A stretch of 64,000 nucleotides of DNA from Acidimicrobiia bacterium (GTDB lineage: Bacteria; Actinomycetota; Acidimicrobiia; IMCC26256; PALSA-610): assembly GCA_036271555.1 (NCBI GenBank), contig DATBAK010000077.1, positions 25,985 through 89,984 of the forward strand, written 5' to 3'. Positions within the stretch are counted from its first letter, which is position 1. The number at the start of each line of letters is the position of its first letter. Shown one piece after another: positions 43,383 through 51,679 of this stretch. The notes beneath the pieces are model-generated. The model was not told where the DNA came from. It was given only the letters and a program-made list of their open reading frames with translations, and ran no database searches. A program made the translations under genes and the position numbers.

Positions 43383-44807
43383 ATGCGGCACCCGCGGCGG
43401 TACCGTGTGGCCGCGATGCTCGTGCCGACGCTTCCGAAGCAGGCGGTCACGCGTCGGCAGGTGTGGGCGATCGGCTTCGCCGCCGGGCTCGTCGGCGTCT
43501 ATATCGTCGGCGCGCTCATCTTGCCGGGCACGCTGTTCGACCCCGCGATGGACGCGTTCATCAGCGGCGCGCCGATCCTGCTCGTCGTCCTCGCGGCCGC
43601 GCCGGTCGGTCTCTGGATCGCGCAACGGCCGCAACGGGGCGTGCTGCTGCTCGTCGCGACGGTGCCGTACTGGGGGCTCGACGTCATCCTGCCCATCCCG
43701 TCGGGATGGAAGGAGACACTCGCGCTCTACACGTTGCTGTGGACGCTGCTCAGCATCGTCTTCAAGCCCCGCCCGCGCTATCCGCTCCCCAAGGTCGTCC
43801 AGGCGTTCCTCGGCTATTTCGGCATCGCGCTCGTCAGCGCCCTGCTCGTGCGCGGCACGCAGGCGGAGGTCGGCCTGAAGGTCGGGTTCTTCTGGGCCCT
43901 CATGGCGGTGATGGTGTGGCTGCGCCCGCTCGACGCGCGCGAGCGCGACCACGTGGTCACGATCATGATGGTGAACGCGTTGATCACCGCGCTCGTGGGC
44001 CTCGCACAACAGGTCATCGGCGCAGGCCGCCTCGTGAGCCTCGGCTACGACTACAACACGACCGTCCGGTTCACCGGTCACTTCCTGCGCTCGTTCTCGA
44101 CGTTCAAGCTGCCGTTCGACTTCGGCTTCTATCTCGCGCTCGTGATCGTGATCGGCACGTCGGTCTCGCTGCGCGAGCCGCGCCGGCTGCGCAGCATCTT
44201 CTTCTTCGCGAGCCTGCCGATCATCACGCTCGGTCTGCTGTTCACGTTCGTGCGCGGTGCGTATCTCGTCGTCGGCATCGGCCTGCTGTACCTCGCGATC
44301 ACGCGCTTCCGCTGGCTGTTCCTCGGCGTGCCGCTCGCGTTGCTGCTCCTCTTACTGGTGCCGGGGCAGTACGCGACACCGACGCTCGGCGCGACGAGCC
44401 TCGGGCAGCGTTCCCAGAGCTGGACCGACCACATCTCCACGATCTTCGACCCCACCGGTCACGGCATCGGGCTGACGGGATCGGCGGGGGAGAAGGTCGA
44501 GAAGCTGCTGAAGCTCAACGGGGACGTGTACCAACCCGACAACCAGTACTTCAAGACGATCTACGAGCTCGGGGTGCTGGGCCTCTTCTTCTTCGTCCTC
44601 CTGCTGCTCTCGTCGTTCTGGACGGCGCGCGCCGCCGTGCCTCGATTACACGGGCGCGATCAGGCCCTCGCGGAAGGGCTGACCGCGCACATCCTCGGGG
44701 TCATCGCGGCGTGCTTCGTCGCGACCTACTTCGAGATCTTCCCGATGGACTTCTTCTTCTGGCTCCTCCTGTCGATCGTGGTGACGTGCGACCGAACATC
44801 GTCCTGA
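43383..44807 (+). CDS. O-antigen polymerase/ligase family membrane protein (Wzy-like)
   Basis: A 474-residue integral membrane protein with about eleven hydrophobic segments. The large outside loop between the late helices (GATSLGQRSQSWTDHISTIFDP ... DNQYFKTIYELGVLGL) is the Wzy_C/WaaL signature, with the D-N-x-Y-F/L motif. It would join lipid-linked repeat units or pass glycan to a carrier. Start uncertain: ATG 43383 has GAGGAGG 11 bases upstream, while ATG 43416 follows TACCGT by nine bases. It overlaps the next glycosyltransferase by 22 bases. Confidence 0.9.
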   Translation: MRHPRRYRVAAMLVPTLPKQAVTRRQVWAIGFAAGLVGVYIVGALILPGTLFDPAMDAFISGAPILLVVLAAAPVGLWIAQRPQRGVLLLVATVPYWGLDVILPIPSGWKETLALYTLLWTLLSIVFKPRPRYPLPKVVQAFLGYFGIALVSALLVRGTQAEVGLKVGFFWALMAVMVWLRPLDARERDHVVTIMMVNALITALVGLAQQVIGAGRLVSLGYDYNTTVRFTGHFLRSFSTFKLPFDFGFYLALVIVIGTSVSLREPRRLRSIFFFASLPIITLGLLFTFVRGAYLVVGIGLLYLAITRFRWLFLGVPLALLLLLLVPGQYATPTLGATSLGQRSQSWTDHISTIFDPTGHGIGLTGSAGEKVEKLLKLNGDVYQPDNQYFKTIYELGVLGLFFFVLLLLSSFWTARAAVPRLHGRDQALAEGLTAHILGVIAACFVATYFEIFPMDFFFWLLLSIVVTCDRTSS

Positions 44808-45844
44808 GCGCGCTCGCGCTGCATGCGGACGGAAGTGGAGTGCAGACGTACTGCCGGGAGCTGCTGCGCGCGCTGCCGGGGGCCGTCGATGCCGACCTCG
44901 TCGCGGTCGTGCAGGACCGCGCGCGCGGTGAGCTCCACGACGGCGTACGCGCGTCGGTGCGCGCCGACTGCGACGGGATCCGCCGCACGGTCGAAGGCCT
45001 ACGCGGCGTCGGGCACGCGGACGTCGTGCACGGGCTCGACGTCGACCTGCCGTTGCGGCCGGGCGCGCCGGCGGTCACGACGGTGCACGATCTCTCACTG
45101 TTCGACGAGCCGAGCGCCTTCGGCTGGTCGCGTCGCGTCGGCAAGCAGGTGACGACGCGCGCGTCGATCCGGCGCGCCGACGCGGTGATTGCGGTGTCGT
45201 CGTTCACCGCGGAGCGCGTGCGCGCGCGGTTCGGTCGCGAGTCGCACGTCGTGTTGGAAGCGCCGGGACCGGGGTTCGCGCCGCCGAGCGCCGGCGACAT
45301 CGCCTCCGTGCGCGCGCGGTATCCGTTGCCGCAGCAGTTCGTGTTGCACGTCGGCAACCTCGAGCCGCGCAAGGACGTGCCGACGCTCGCGCGCGCGGCC
45401 GCGGCGGCCGACCTGCCGCTCGTGCTCGCCGGTGGACACATCGTCACGGTGGACGCGCCGGCCGGCGCGATCCTGCTCGGCCAGGTCGCGGCCGCTGACC
45501 TCCCCGCGCTCTACGGCGCCGCGACCGTCGTCGCGTACGTCTCGCGGTACGAGGGGTTCGGCCTGCCGCCCATCGAGGCGATGGCATGCGGCGCGACCGT
45601 GATGGCGACGCGCTGCGGCGCGCTGCCCGACGTCGCGGGCGACGGCATCGAGTTCGTCGCCGCGGGCGACGCCGACGCGCAGGCGCGCGCACTGCGCGAC
45701 CTCGTCCACGACCCCGCGCGTCGCGAGGCACGCGCGCGCGCCGGGCGGGCCGCGGCGGGGCTCCTGTCGTGGGAGGCGACCGCGCGCGCGACCGTCGACG
45801 TGTACCGGTCGCTCGGTGTCGTGATGCCTAGGATCACGAGCTGA
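44786..45844 (+). CDS. Family 4 glycosyltransferase
   Basis: A 352-residue GT-B enzyme. VLSALALHADGSGVQTYCRELL gives the acceptor-side glycine loop, VTTVHDLSLFD the next strand, ADAVIAVSSFTAERV the linker-side helix, FVLHVGNLEPRKDVPTL the start of the donor domain, and VSRYEGFGLPPIEAMACGATVM the E-x7-E donor site. Close to the mannosyl/rhamnosyltransferase group; sugar unknown. GTG 44786 lies inside the end of the Wzy-like gene, and its stop overlaps the next start (TGATG), so three genes are translationally linked. Confidence 0.93.
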   Translation: MRPNIVLSALALHADGSGVQTYCRELLRALPGAVDADLVAVVQDRARGELHDGVRASVRADCDGIRRTVEGLRGVGHADVVHGLDVDLPLRPGAPAVTTVHDLSLFDEPSAFGWSRRVGKQVTTRASIRRADAVIAVSSFTAERVRARFGRESHVVLEAPGPGFAPPSAGDIASVRARYPLPQQFVLHVGNLEPRKDVPTLARAAAAADLPLVLAGGHIVTVDAPAGAILLGQVAAADLPALYGAATVVAYVSRYEGFGLPPIEAMACGATVMATRCGALPDVAGDGIEFVAAGDADAQARALRDLVHDPARREARARAGRAAAGLLSWEATARATVDVYRSLGVVMPRITS

Positions 45845-47364
45845 TGCGCGACGACGTGTCGGCCCCGCCGGCCGTCGCTTCCCCGGACGCCACGGAATCG
45901 GCGACGCCGGCGGCCACGCCCCGGGTTCGGCTCGCGGTCGCGGGCTGCACCGTGCTTGCGTTCGTCCTCGGCTCGTGGCACCTGCAACACCGGAGCCTCT
46001 CGCACGAAGAAGCCTTCACGTGGGCCGTCGTCGACCAGAGCTTCCCGGCGCTGGTGAGCGCCCTGGTTCGCCACGAGGGCTACCAGATGCTGCACGCGCT
46101 GGTGCTGTGGCCGCTCAACCGCGTGTCGAGCACCGTCGGTGTGCTGCGCCTGCCGTCGGTCGTCGCGTTCGCAGCGGCGGTGCCGGCCGTGTGGCTCGCC
46201 GGTCGCAAGCTGTTCGACGATCGCGTCGCGCTCCTCGCGGCGTTGCTGTTCGCGCTGAACGGCTTCGCGCTCGACTACGGGCAGGAGGCGCGCGGCTACA
46301 TGCTCGCGACCGCGTTGTGCGCGTGGTCGGCGGCGTTCCTCGCCGTGTACGCGCTCGGGTCCGAGCGGCGCGGCGCGCGCGTCGGCTGGATCGCGTTCGG
46401 CGCGCTCGCGATCTACGCGCACGGCTTCGCGGTGCTCGCCGTCGGCGCGCAGGTCCTCGCGCTGTGGTTCCTACCTGCGGAACGCCGGCGTGAGCTGCAC
46501 TGGATCCGCAACGGTGCGTTGATCGCGCTGTGCGCGGCGCCCGCGATCCTCGCGCCGATGCTGCAGGTGAACTCGACGTCGTTGGGCACGAACTCGCGGT
46601 TCGGGATGAACGAGCTCAAGGGTCTCGTCTGGGCGCTGGCCGGCCGCACCGCGACCGCGGTGCCGTCGATCGGGCTCGGTGTGGTGATCGCGCTGGTCGT
46701 CGCGCTCGGAGTGGCGCGGCGCGGTCTGCACTCGACGGACGCCTTCCGGTTCGCGCTCGTGATTCTCTGGGCACTGCTGCCGACGGTCGTCCTCGCGTCG
46801 TGGTCGTTCTTCTATCCGGTCTGGCTCGAGCGTTACGTGATCTGGAGCGTGACCGCGGTCGTGCTGCTCGCGGCGTACGGCCTCACTCGCATCGCGCCGG
46901 CGGGATCGAAGCTCGCGGTGGTGGTCGTCGTGCTCGCGGCGGCGCTCTCGGTGCGCGGCGTCGTGAAGTGGTACAGCGCGCCGCCCGATCAGGACTGGCG
47001 CTCGGCGATGGTCGACGTCACCACGCGGGCGCGCCCCGGTGACTCCATCATCTTCTCGCCCGACGAAGTGCGGCTCTCGGCCGACTTCTTCCTGCGCAGC
47101 CGTTCCGACGTCGATCGCCTCACCCCCGCGTTCCCGTCGCAGCCGTGGGGTCACTTCCACACCGGTGACGAGAAGATCAAGCCCGTGCCGCAGTCGGTGA
47201 TCGACGCGCTGCTCGCGCACCCGACCGGACGCGTGTGGTTCGTCACCTACACGATGCCCACCGTCAACACCGCGCGCGTGAACGAGCTGCTCGCGCGTTA
47301 CGAGGTCGTCAGCGACCGTGAGTACGTCGGTCCGGTCGAAGTGAAGCTGCTCACGCCTCGTTGA
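45844..47364 (+). CDS. GT-C-type membrane glycosyltransferase (family 39/ArnT-like)
   Basis: A 506-residue integral membrane protein. A polar tail of about 28 residues precedes TM1; the first outside loop has HRSLSHEEAFTWAVVDQ, with acidic residues where GT-C enzymes place the catalytic Asp/Glu. GQEARGYMLATAL is the typical second-loop motif. About ten membrane segments run to residue 380, then an outside C-terminal part of about 120 residues. Such enzymes use lipid-linked sugar (polyprenyl phosphate) outside the membrane. It is last in the wzy-GT4-GTC set, followed by a 3' repeat. Confidence 0.88.
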   Translation: MRDDVSAPPAVASPDATESATPAATPRVRLAVAGCTVLAFVLGSWHLQHRSLSHEEAFTWAVVDQSFPALVSALVRHEGYQMLHALVLWPLNRVSSTVGVLRLPSVVAFAAAVPAVWLAGRKLFDDRVALLAALLFALNGFALDYGQEARGYMLATALCAWSAAFLAVYALGSERRGARVGWIAFGALAIYAHGFAVLAVGAQVLALWFLPAERRRELHWIRNGALIALCAAPAILAPMLQVNSTSLGTNSRFGMNELKGLVWALAGRTATAVPSIGLGVVIALVVALGVARRGLHSTDAFRFALVILWALLPTVVLASWSFFYPVWLERYVIWSVTAVVLLAAYGLTRIAPAGSKLAVVVVVLAAALSVRGVVKWYSAPPDQDWRSAMVDVTTRARPGDSIIFSPDEVRLSADFFLRSRSDVDRLTPAFPSQPWGHFHTGDEKIKPVPQSVIDALLAHPTGRVWFVTYTMPTVNTARVNELLARYEVVSDREYVGPVEVKLLTPR

Positions 47365-47366
47365 CC

Positions 47367-47461
47367 GGTCGGGCTCGCACGCTTCGCCCTTTTCGACGCC
47401 TCAGCCACGGCTCGTGGCCGCGCGGCTCGCTGTGCTCACGCGTTCGTGCGGGAACATCGGT
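47367..47461 (+). repeat. Intergenic 3' repeat, copy 3
   Basis: It starts two bases after the GT-C stop: GGTCGGGCTCGCACGCTTCG, GACGCCTCAG, CGGCTCGCTGTGCTCACGCG, ending TGCGGGAACATCGGT. Same order as copy 1, including the GCGGGAACRTCGGT end. It lies between convergent genes. Confidence 0.75.
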
Positions 47462-48012
47462 CAGCGCGTGGCGGCCTCTTGCAGCAGCGCGCGAGCGATC
47501 GCCGTGGTGACCGGTTGGGGTGAATACCGCGCCGGCCACGACCCGACGAGCTGTACGTACCAGAGTCGTCCGCGGCGCGTGGCGAAGAGCGTGCGCGACT
47601 CCGGGTCGTAGAGCGCTTCGTCGCCGACGCCGTCGACACCGCGTTCGTGGTCGAGGAGCGTCGCCGTCTCGTGGAGCCGGTAGCCGTCGCCTTCGACGAT
47701 GCCGACGACGACCTCTGAGACCACATCGGCGGGCACCCCGGCGAACCCGAAGTTCCACTGGCACTGTCGGTCGTCGATCCGTTTCGTGCGCCACGCGTCG
47801 GAGATCTCGTCGCCGACCGTGGCGTCCAAGGGCGGACAGGCGCGCGAGAGCAGCTCCAACTCGTGCCGGGTCCCGGTCGTCAGATTCGCCGCGGAGCTCG
47901 TCGCGACCCCGACCAGATCGCGTTGACCGTCGAGCGTCTGGGTGCCGTGCTGCTCGCCGCAGGCGGCGAGCAGCAGGATCGCGCCGACGACGAGGGCAGC
48001 GCGGCGCGACAT
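47461..48012 (-). CDS. Putative lipoprotein of unknown function
   Basis: A 183-residue exported protein with a lipoprotein signal (ALVVGAILLLAAC, lipobox LAAC, Cys about 18). The mature part has CPPLDATVGDEISDAWRTK ... CQWNF with two Cys that may pair, and a compact end (RLWYVQLVGSWPARYSPQPVTTAIARALLQE). It resembles DUF3558-like small actinobacterial lipoproteins only in general style. It starts three bases after the methyltransferase gene, so it is in the same minus-strand operon. The function is unknown. Confidence 0.78.
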   Translation of the reverse strand: MSRRAALVVGAILLLAACGEQHGTQTLDGQRDLVGVATSSAANLTTGTRHELELLSRACPPLDATVGDEISDAWRTKRIDDRQCQWNFGFAGVPADVVSEVVVGIVEGDGYRLHETATLLDHERGVDGVGDEALYDPESRTLFATRRGRLWYVQLVGSWPARYSPQPVTTAIARALLQEAATR

Positions 48013-48015
48013 CGG

Positions 48016-48693
48016 TCAGCGCGCCAACGGCGTCGCGACGAGCACGCGGTACAGCGGCAGCAGCTTCCGTCCGACGAGCGGGGGCAGCGTGCGTACGTCG
48101 AGGATGCGCGCGCGGCGCTCGATCGCGGGCACGACGAGCGCGCGTCGACCCTGGAACGTGTCCTCGGCACGCTCGCCGGAGAGCAGGCGGAGGCCGAGGT
48201 CGAGCAGTGCCGATTGTCCGGGCGTGACGATGACGAGTCGGCCGCCGGACGCGGTCACGCGCACGAGCTCGGCGACCGCGGCGTCGACGTCGGGCACGAA
48301 CTCGAGCGTGCTCACCGTGACGACGGTGTCGAACGCACCCGTGCGGTAGGGCAACGCGCCGGCTCCCGCGCGCAGCAGCTCTGCGGGCGCGCCGTGCCGC
48401 TCGAGCGTCGCGTGCACCGCGGCGCCCGCGGGGTGCACGTCGGCGCCGAAGCGCGCGTCGGCGGAACGCGCGAGCTCGGGTTGGAAGATGCCGCTGCCGT
48501 AGCCGACCTCGAGCAGCCGCGCCGCACGCGGTGCGCCGTCGAGCACCGACGCGACGCACCGCAGTCGGAGGCGCTGAATCCAACCGAGCACGGGCCGGAA
48601 GTTCCAGTCGGCCTGGTCGAGCGGGTTCGTCTTCACGAGCGCGTCGCGCGGCAGGAGATGGAGGTCGCGCTCGCGGATCATCGTGCTCGTCAT
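48016..48693 (-). CDS. SAM-dependent methyltransferase (class I)
   Basis: A 225-residue enzyme. Motif I is LLEVGYGSGIFQPEL (about residues 61-75), then FGADVHPAG, the motif II region FDTVVTVSTLEFVPD and SGGRLVIVTPG. In this locus it may methylate a sugar residue or lipid-linked glycan, but the acceptor cannot be read. ATG 48693 overlaps the stop of the upstream membrane protein gene (ATGA). Confidence 0.88.
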   Translation of the reverse strand: MTSTMIRERDLHLLPRDALVKTNPLDQADWNFRPVLGWIQRLRLRCVASVLDGAPRAARLLEVGYGSGIFQPELARSADARFGADVHPAGAAVHATLERHGAPAELLRAGAGALPYRTGAFDTVVTVSTLEFVPDVDAAVAELVRVTASGGRLVIVTPGQSALLDLGLRLLSGERAEDTFQGRRALVVPAIERRARILDVRTLPPLVGRKLLPLYRVLVATPLAR

Positions 48694-50249
48694 GGCCGGG
48701 TCTCGCGACACTCGTCGCTCGTGCGTAATGCGTACCACGCACCATCGGCGACGGGATGCACCTTGCAATAGAGCTGCGAGATCAACGTCAGCGTCTCGTG
48801 CGAGCGCTTCCGCATGATGTCGAGGGAGAAGTCGTCGACCCAGAGATAGACGGGTTGCGCGGCGCGTAGCTCGGCGCGCGTCCACCCCCACAGCCGCGCG
48901 TCCGACTGCTCGGGTGCCCACCCGTGTTCGCGCAACGCGTACGGCCGGTTGGAGAGGTACTGGATCAACGGGTTGCCCTCGACGTGGATCGCGCCCGGCG
49001 TGCGCCCTGGTGCGTTCACCCACGCGACGGCCTCGCGCGCGTCCCGGTAGTACGGCTCGAAGTCGGCGTCGTACGCGTGACGGCCGTTCGCACTCAGGGT
49101 GAGGTCGTCCTGCGCCAGCGCCTTCACCTTGTGCACGGCCTGCACGGCGGGGTAGCCCGCGAGCGCGACGACGACCACGCCGACGAGTGCGAGCACGCGC
49201 CGCGTCCGCTGCGCGTTCCATGCACCGACCGCGTGATCGAGGCCGAAGACCGCGAGCAACCCGAGCGGCGTGAGCGGCAGCACGAACTGGTAGCCCCACT
49301 GGTTCTGGATCAGCACGGTGCCCCAGCCGACGACGAACCAGATCACGAGTCCCACGACGAGCGGATCGCGCGGCCTCCGCGCGCGTGCGAGTTGTGCGCG
49401 CAGCCCGATCACCGCGAGCGGGACGAGCCACACGAACGACTTCACGAAGTACTCCACGCCGTCGCGCAGGCGCGAGAACGGCGGGGGGTCGATCGAGCTC
49501 ACGATGCGCGGGGGATAGGTGACGTACGTCCACCACATCGTGCCGAGCAGGTGCTCGGCGAGGAAGTACGCGAGCAGGGGCAGGAGCGGGACGACGAGGC
49601 CGCCGAGCAGGAGCGCGCTCTCGCTCGTGGTCGCGCGCTCGTGCTCGCGCCGTCGCCAGCGGACGAGCAGCGCGAGCCAGAAGATCAACGGAATCAGCAC
49701 GTACACGAGCTTGAAGTAGACGACGACTGCGGCCGCCAGCCCCGAAAGGAGCAGGCGCAACGCGCGCGCCCGTGAATGCGGCGGGGCGGCGTCGGCCGCG
49801 GCCGCGCTCCAGATCGTGAGCAGGAGCGGGAACGCGACGAGGTCCTCGATCTGCGTGAGATCCCAGGCGCGCGCGGTCGCGAGGAACGCACCGACGGTGA
49901 AGAGCGGTGCGACGTCGGCGACCCAACGGTGTTGCACGCGGTCGCGCAGCATCCGTTGCGTCGCGGCCGCGAACGCGACCGCCCAGATCAGCTCGCCGAT
50001 GTGGATGCCGGCTTCGTGGAAGCCGAAGAGGCTGCCGCTGACGAGGTACCAGAGGTAGATGCCGGGTTGCTTGTAGTCCCAGAAGTCGACGTACAGCCGG
50101 TCGCCGTGGCGCATCCCGTGCGCGGCGTACGCGAACAGTGCCTGGTCGCCCCAGAAGGGCATCGGCAGCTGCACGAGCGCGGCCGCGACGATGACGAGCA
50201 GCACGATCCACCGCAGCGCCCCACCGGCGCGTGGACCGCGCGATGTCAC
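48690..50249 (-). CDS. Membrane glycosyltransferase-like protein (GT-C architecture)
   Basis: A 519-residue polytopic protein. TM1 is near 12-30, then an outside loop with MPFWGDQALFAYAAHGMRHGDRLYVDFWDYKQPG, the acidic GT-C loop typical of arabinosyl/mannosyl-transferase relatives. About ten more hydrophobic segments run to about residue 365 and an outside C-terminal domain of about 150 residues ends the protein. It probably uses polyprenyl-phosphate sugar. GTG 50249 overlaps the stop of wecB (GTGA). The order wecB, this gene, methyltransferase, lipoprotein forms one minus-strand operon. Confidence 0.85.
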   Translation of the reverse strand: MTSRGPRAGGALRWIVLLVIVAAALVQLPMPFWGDQALFAYAAHGMRHGDRLYVDFWDYKQPGIYLWYLVSGSLFGFHEAGIHIGELIWAVAFAAATQRMLRDRVQHRWVADVAPLFTVGAFLATARAWDLTQIEDLVAFPLLLTIWSAAAADAAPPHSRARALRLLLSGLAAAVVVYFKLVYVLIPLIFWLALLVRWRRREHERATTSESALLLGGLVVPLLPLLAYFLAEHLLGTMWWTYVTYPPRIVSSIDPPPFSRLRDGVEYFVKSFVWLVPLAVIGLRAQLARARRPRDPLVVGLVIWFVVGWGTVLIQNQWGYQFVLPLTPLGLLAVFGLDHAVGAWNAQRTRRVLALVGVVVVALAGYPAVQAVHKVKALAQDDLTLSANGRHAYDADFEPYYRDAREAVAWVNAPGRTPGAIHVEGNPLIQYLSNRPYALREHGWAPEQSDARLWGWTRAELRAAQPVYLWVDDFSLDIMRKRSHETLTLISQLYCKVHPVADGAWYALRTSDECRETRP

Positions 50250-51355
50250 CAAGTCGTGAGCAACCGTTCCATCGCGGCGACGGTGAGCTCGGACGCGCGG
50301 CCGTCGCCGTAGGGGCTCGGCAGCGCGGCGAGCTGCGCGTGCACTGCGGGCAGGTCGGCGATCCACGCGCGCGCGGTGTCGGCGATCGCGGGGCCGGGCG
50401 CGACCAGTCGCGAGAACGTGCCGAGCACCTCCGGACGCTCGGTCGAACGGCGCACGACGACCACCGGTCGCTTCACCACGCTCGACTCTTCCTGCACGCC
50501 GCCGGAGTCGGAGACGATCAGCGCCGACGCGCCCATGAGGCCGAGGAACTCGCGGTAGCCGACGGGCGGCGCGACGAGCACCTTCTCGAGCAGCGGGTCG
50601 AGGCCGGCGTCGGCCGCGCGCCCCGCGGTGCGGGGATGCAGCGGCAGCACGACCGGGATCGGCAGCGCGGCGAGCTCGCTCAAGATCGCGGCGAGCACCT
50701 CGGGGTCGTCGACGTTCTCGGGGCGGTGAAACGTCGCGAGCACGAACCCGTCGGGCTCGACGCCGTGGGTCGCCAGGATCTTCGCGGTCGCCGCGGGGTC
50801 GGGCCGGAGCTCGAGCACCGCCTCGACGACCGTGTTCCCGGTCACCACGACGCGGTCGGCGCCGATGTTCTCCGCCGCGAGGTTCGCCGCGCTCGTCGCG
50901 GTCGGCGCGCAGCAGAGGTCGGCGAGGTGGTCGACGACGACGCGGTTGTGCTCCTCGGGCATCGCGCGGTCGTGCGAGCGGAGCCCCGCTTCGACGTGCA
51001 CGAGCGGCAGGCCGCTGACGTTCGCCGCGAGCGCGCCCGTCATCGCCGTGTTCGTGTCGCCCTGCACGACCACCGCCGCGAACCGCTCCTTCGCGAAGAT
51101 CGACTCGAGGCCGACCGTGGCGGTCGCGATCTGGCGCCCCCGCGTGCCACCGCCGATCGCGAGCCGGTGGTCGGGGGGCGGGAAGCCGATGCCCTCCTCG
51201 AACGCGGCCGCCATCTCGGGGTCGTAGTGCTGGCCGGTGTGGATCGCGCAGGCCTCGCATCCGAGGCGCGCGATGACGCCCCGCAGCTTCACGGCTTCGG
51301 GACGCGTGCCGTAGACGACCGCGATCCGGTGGCGAGCCGTCTGCTCCTGTCCCAC
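50246..51355 (-). CDS. wecB: UDP-N-acetylglucosamine 2-epimerase (non-hydrolysing)
   Basis: A 369-residue GT-B-fold enzyme interconverting UDP-GlcNAc and UDP-ManNAc, or the 2,3-diacetamido uronate form as in WbpI. Seen: VVYGTRPEAVKL (substrate loop), TGQHYD, VVQGDTNTAM, HVEAGLRSHDRAMPEEHNR, ATFHRPENVDD, VLPLHPRT, and SDSGGVQEESSVVKRPVVVVRRSTERPE, with the conserved His, Asp and Glu residues. It is divergent from an aminotransferase-oxidoreductase-acetyltransferase set, which supports the WbpI-like reading. GTG 51355. Confidence 0.94.
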   Translation of the reverse strand: MGQEQTARHRIAVVYGTRPEAVKLRGVIARLGCEACAIHTGQHYDPEMAAAFEEGIGFPPPDHRLAIGGGTRGRQIATATVGLESIFAKERFAAVVVQGDTNTAMTGALAANVSGLPLVHVEAGLRSHDRAMPEEHNRVVVDHLADLCCAPTATSAANLAAENIGADRVVVTGNTVVEAVLELRPDPAATAKILATHGVEPDGFVLATFHRPENVDDPEVLAAILSELAALPIPVVLPLHPRTAGRAADAGLDPLLEKVLVAPPVGYREFLGLMGASALIVSDSGGVQEESSVVKRPVVVVRRSTERPEVLGTFSRLVAPGPAIADTARAWIADLPAVHAQLAALPSPYGDGRASELTVAAMERLLTTW

Positions 51356-51679
51356 ACCCGTCCCTTCGCTCGGGCACCGCCCGACCCCACCGGCGCGGCG
51401 CCGGGGGACGGGCCGGGGGACCGGACCGAGCCTAGCGACCGCTCCGAGCGGGCCCGCGGCGCGTGCCACCGGTTTTCCGCACCTTCGCGGTCCTTCATCG
51501 GCAGCGCGAACGTGCCGATAGAGACCCCCGAGAGAAGGTTGGAAACGGGCGTTCGGAGCGGCTGCTCCGGACCCCCGCGGCTACGCTCGGTGGCCGTTCC
51601 AGGGACGCGCAGCAACGTGGGCCGTGTGGGGCCGACGAGCGGATACCGAGCTCGAGAGGGACTGGGAAACGAGCCACGC
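51356..51679 (+). promoter_or_regulatory. Divergent intergenic region between wecB and the sugar aminotransferase
   Basis: 324 bases without a gene. On the minus strand TAGGCT at 51433-51428, and on the plus strand TACGCT at 51582-51587, are the best -10 candidates; neither has a good -35. The latter would give a leader of about 85 bases. G-rich runs such as CCGGGGGACGGGCCGGGGGA near 51402 are notable. No Shine-Dalgarno is obvious before ATG 51680. Confidence 0.35.

Noticed and set aside
43373..45844. A long plus-strand reading starting at ATG 43373 with GAGGAGG close upstream
   Set aside because: Before 44786 the frame encodes low-complexity Arg/Ala sequence while the Wzy-like protein reads in another frame; only the part from GTG 44786 is a real gene.
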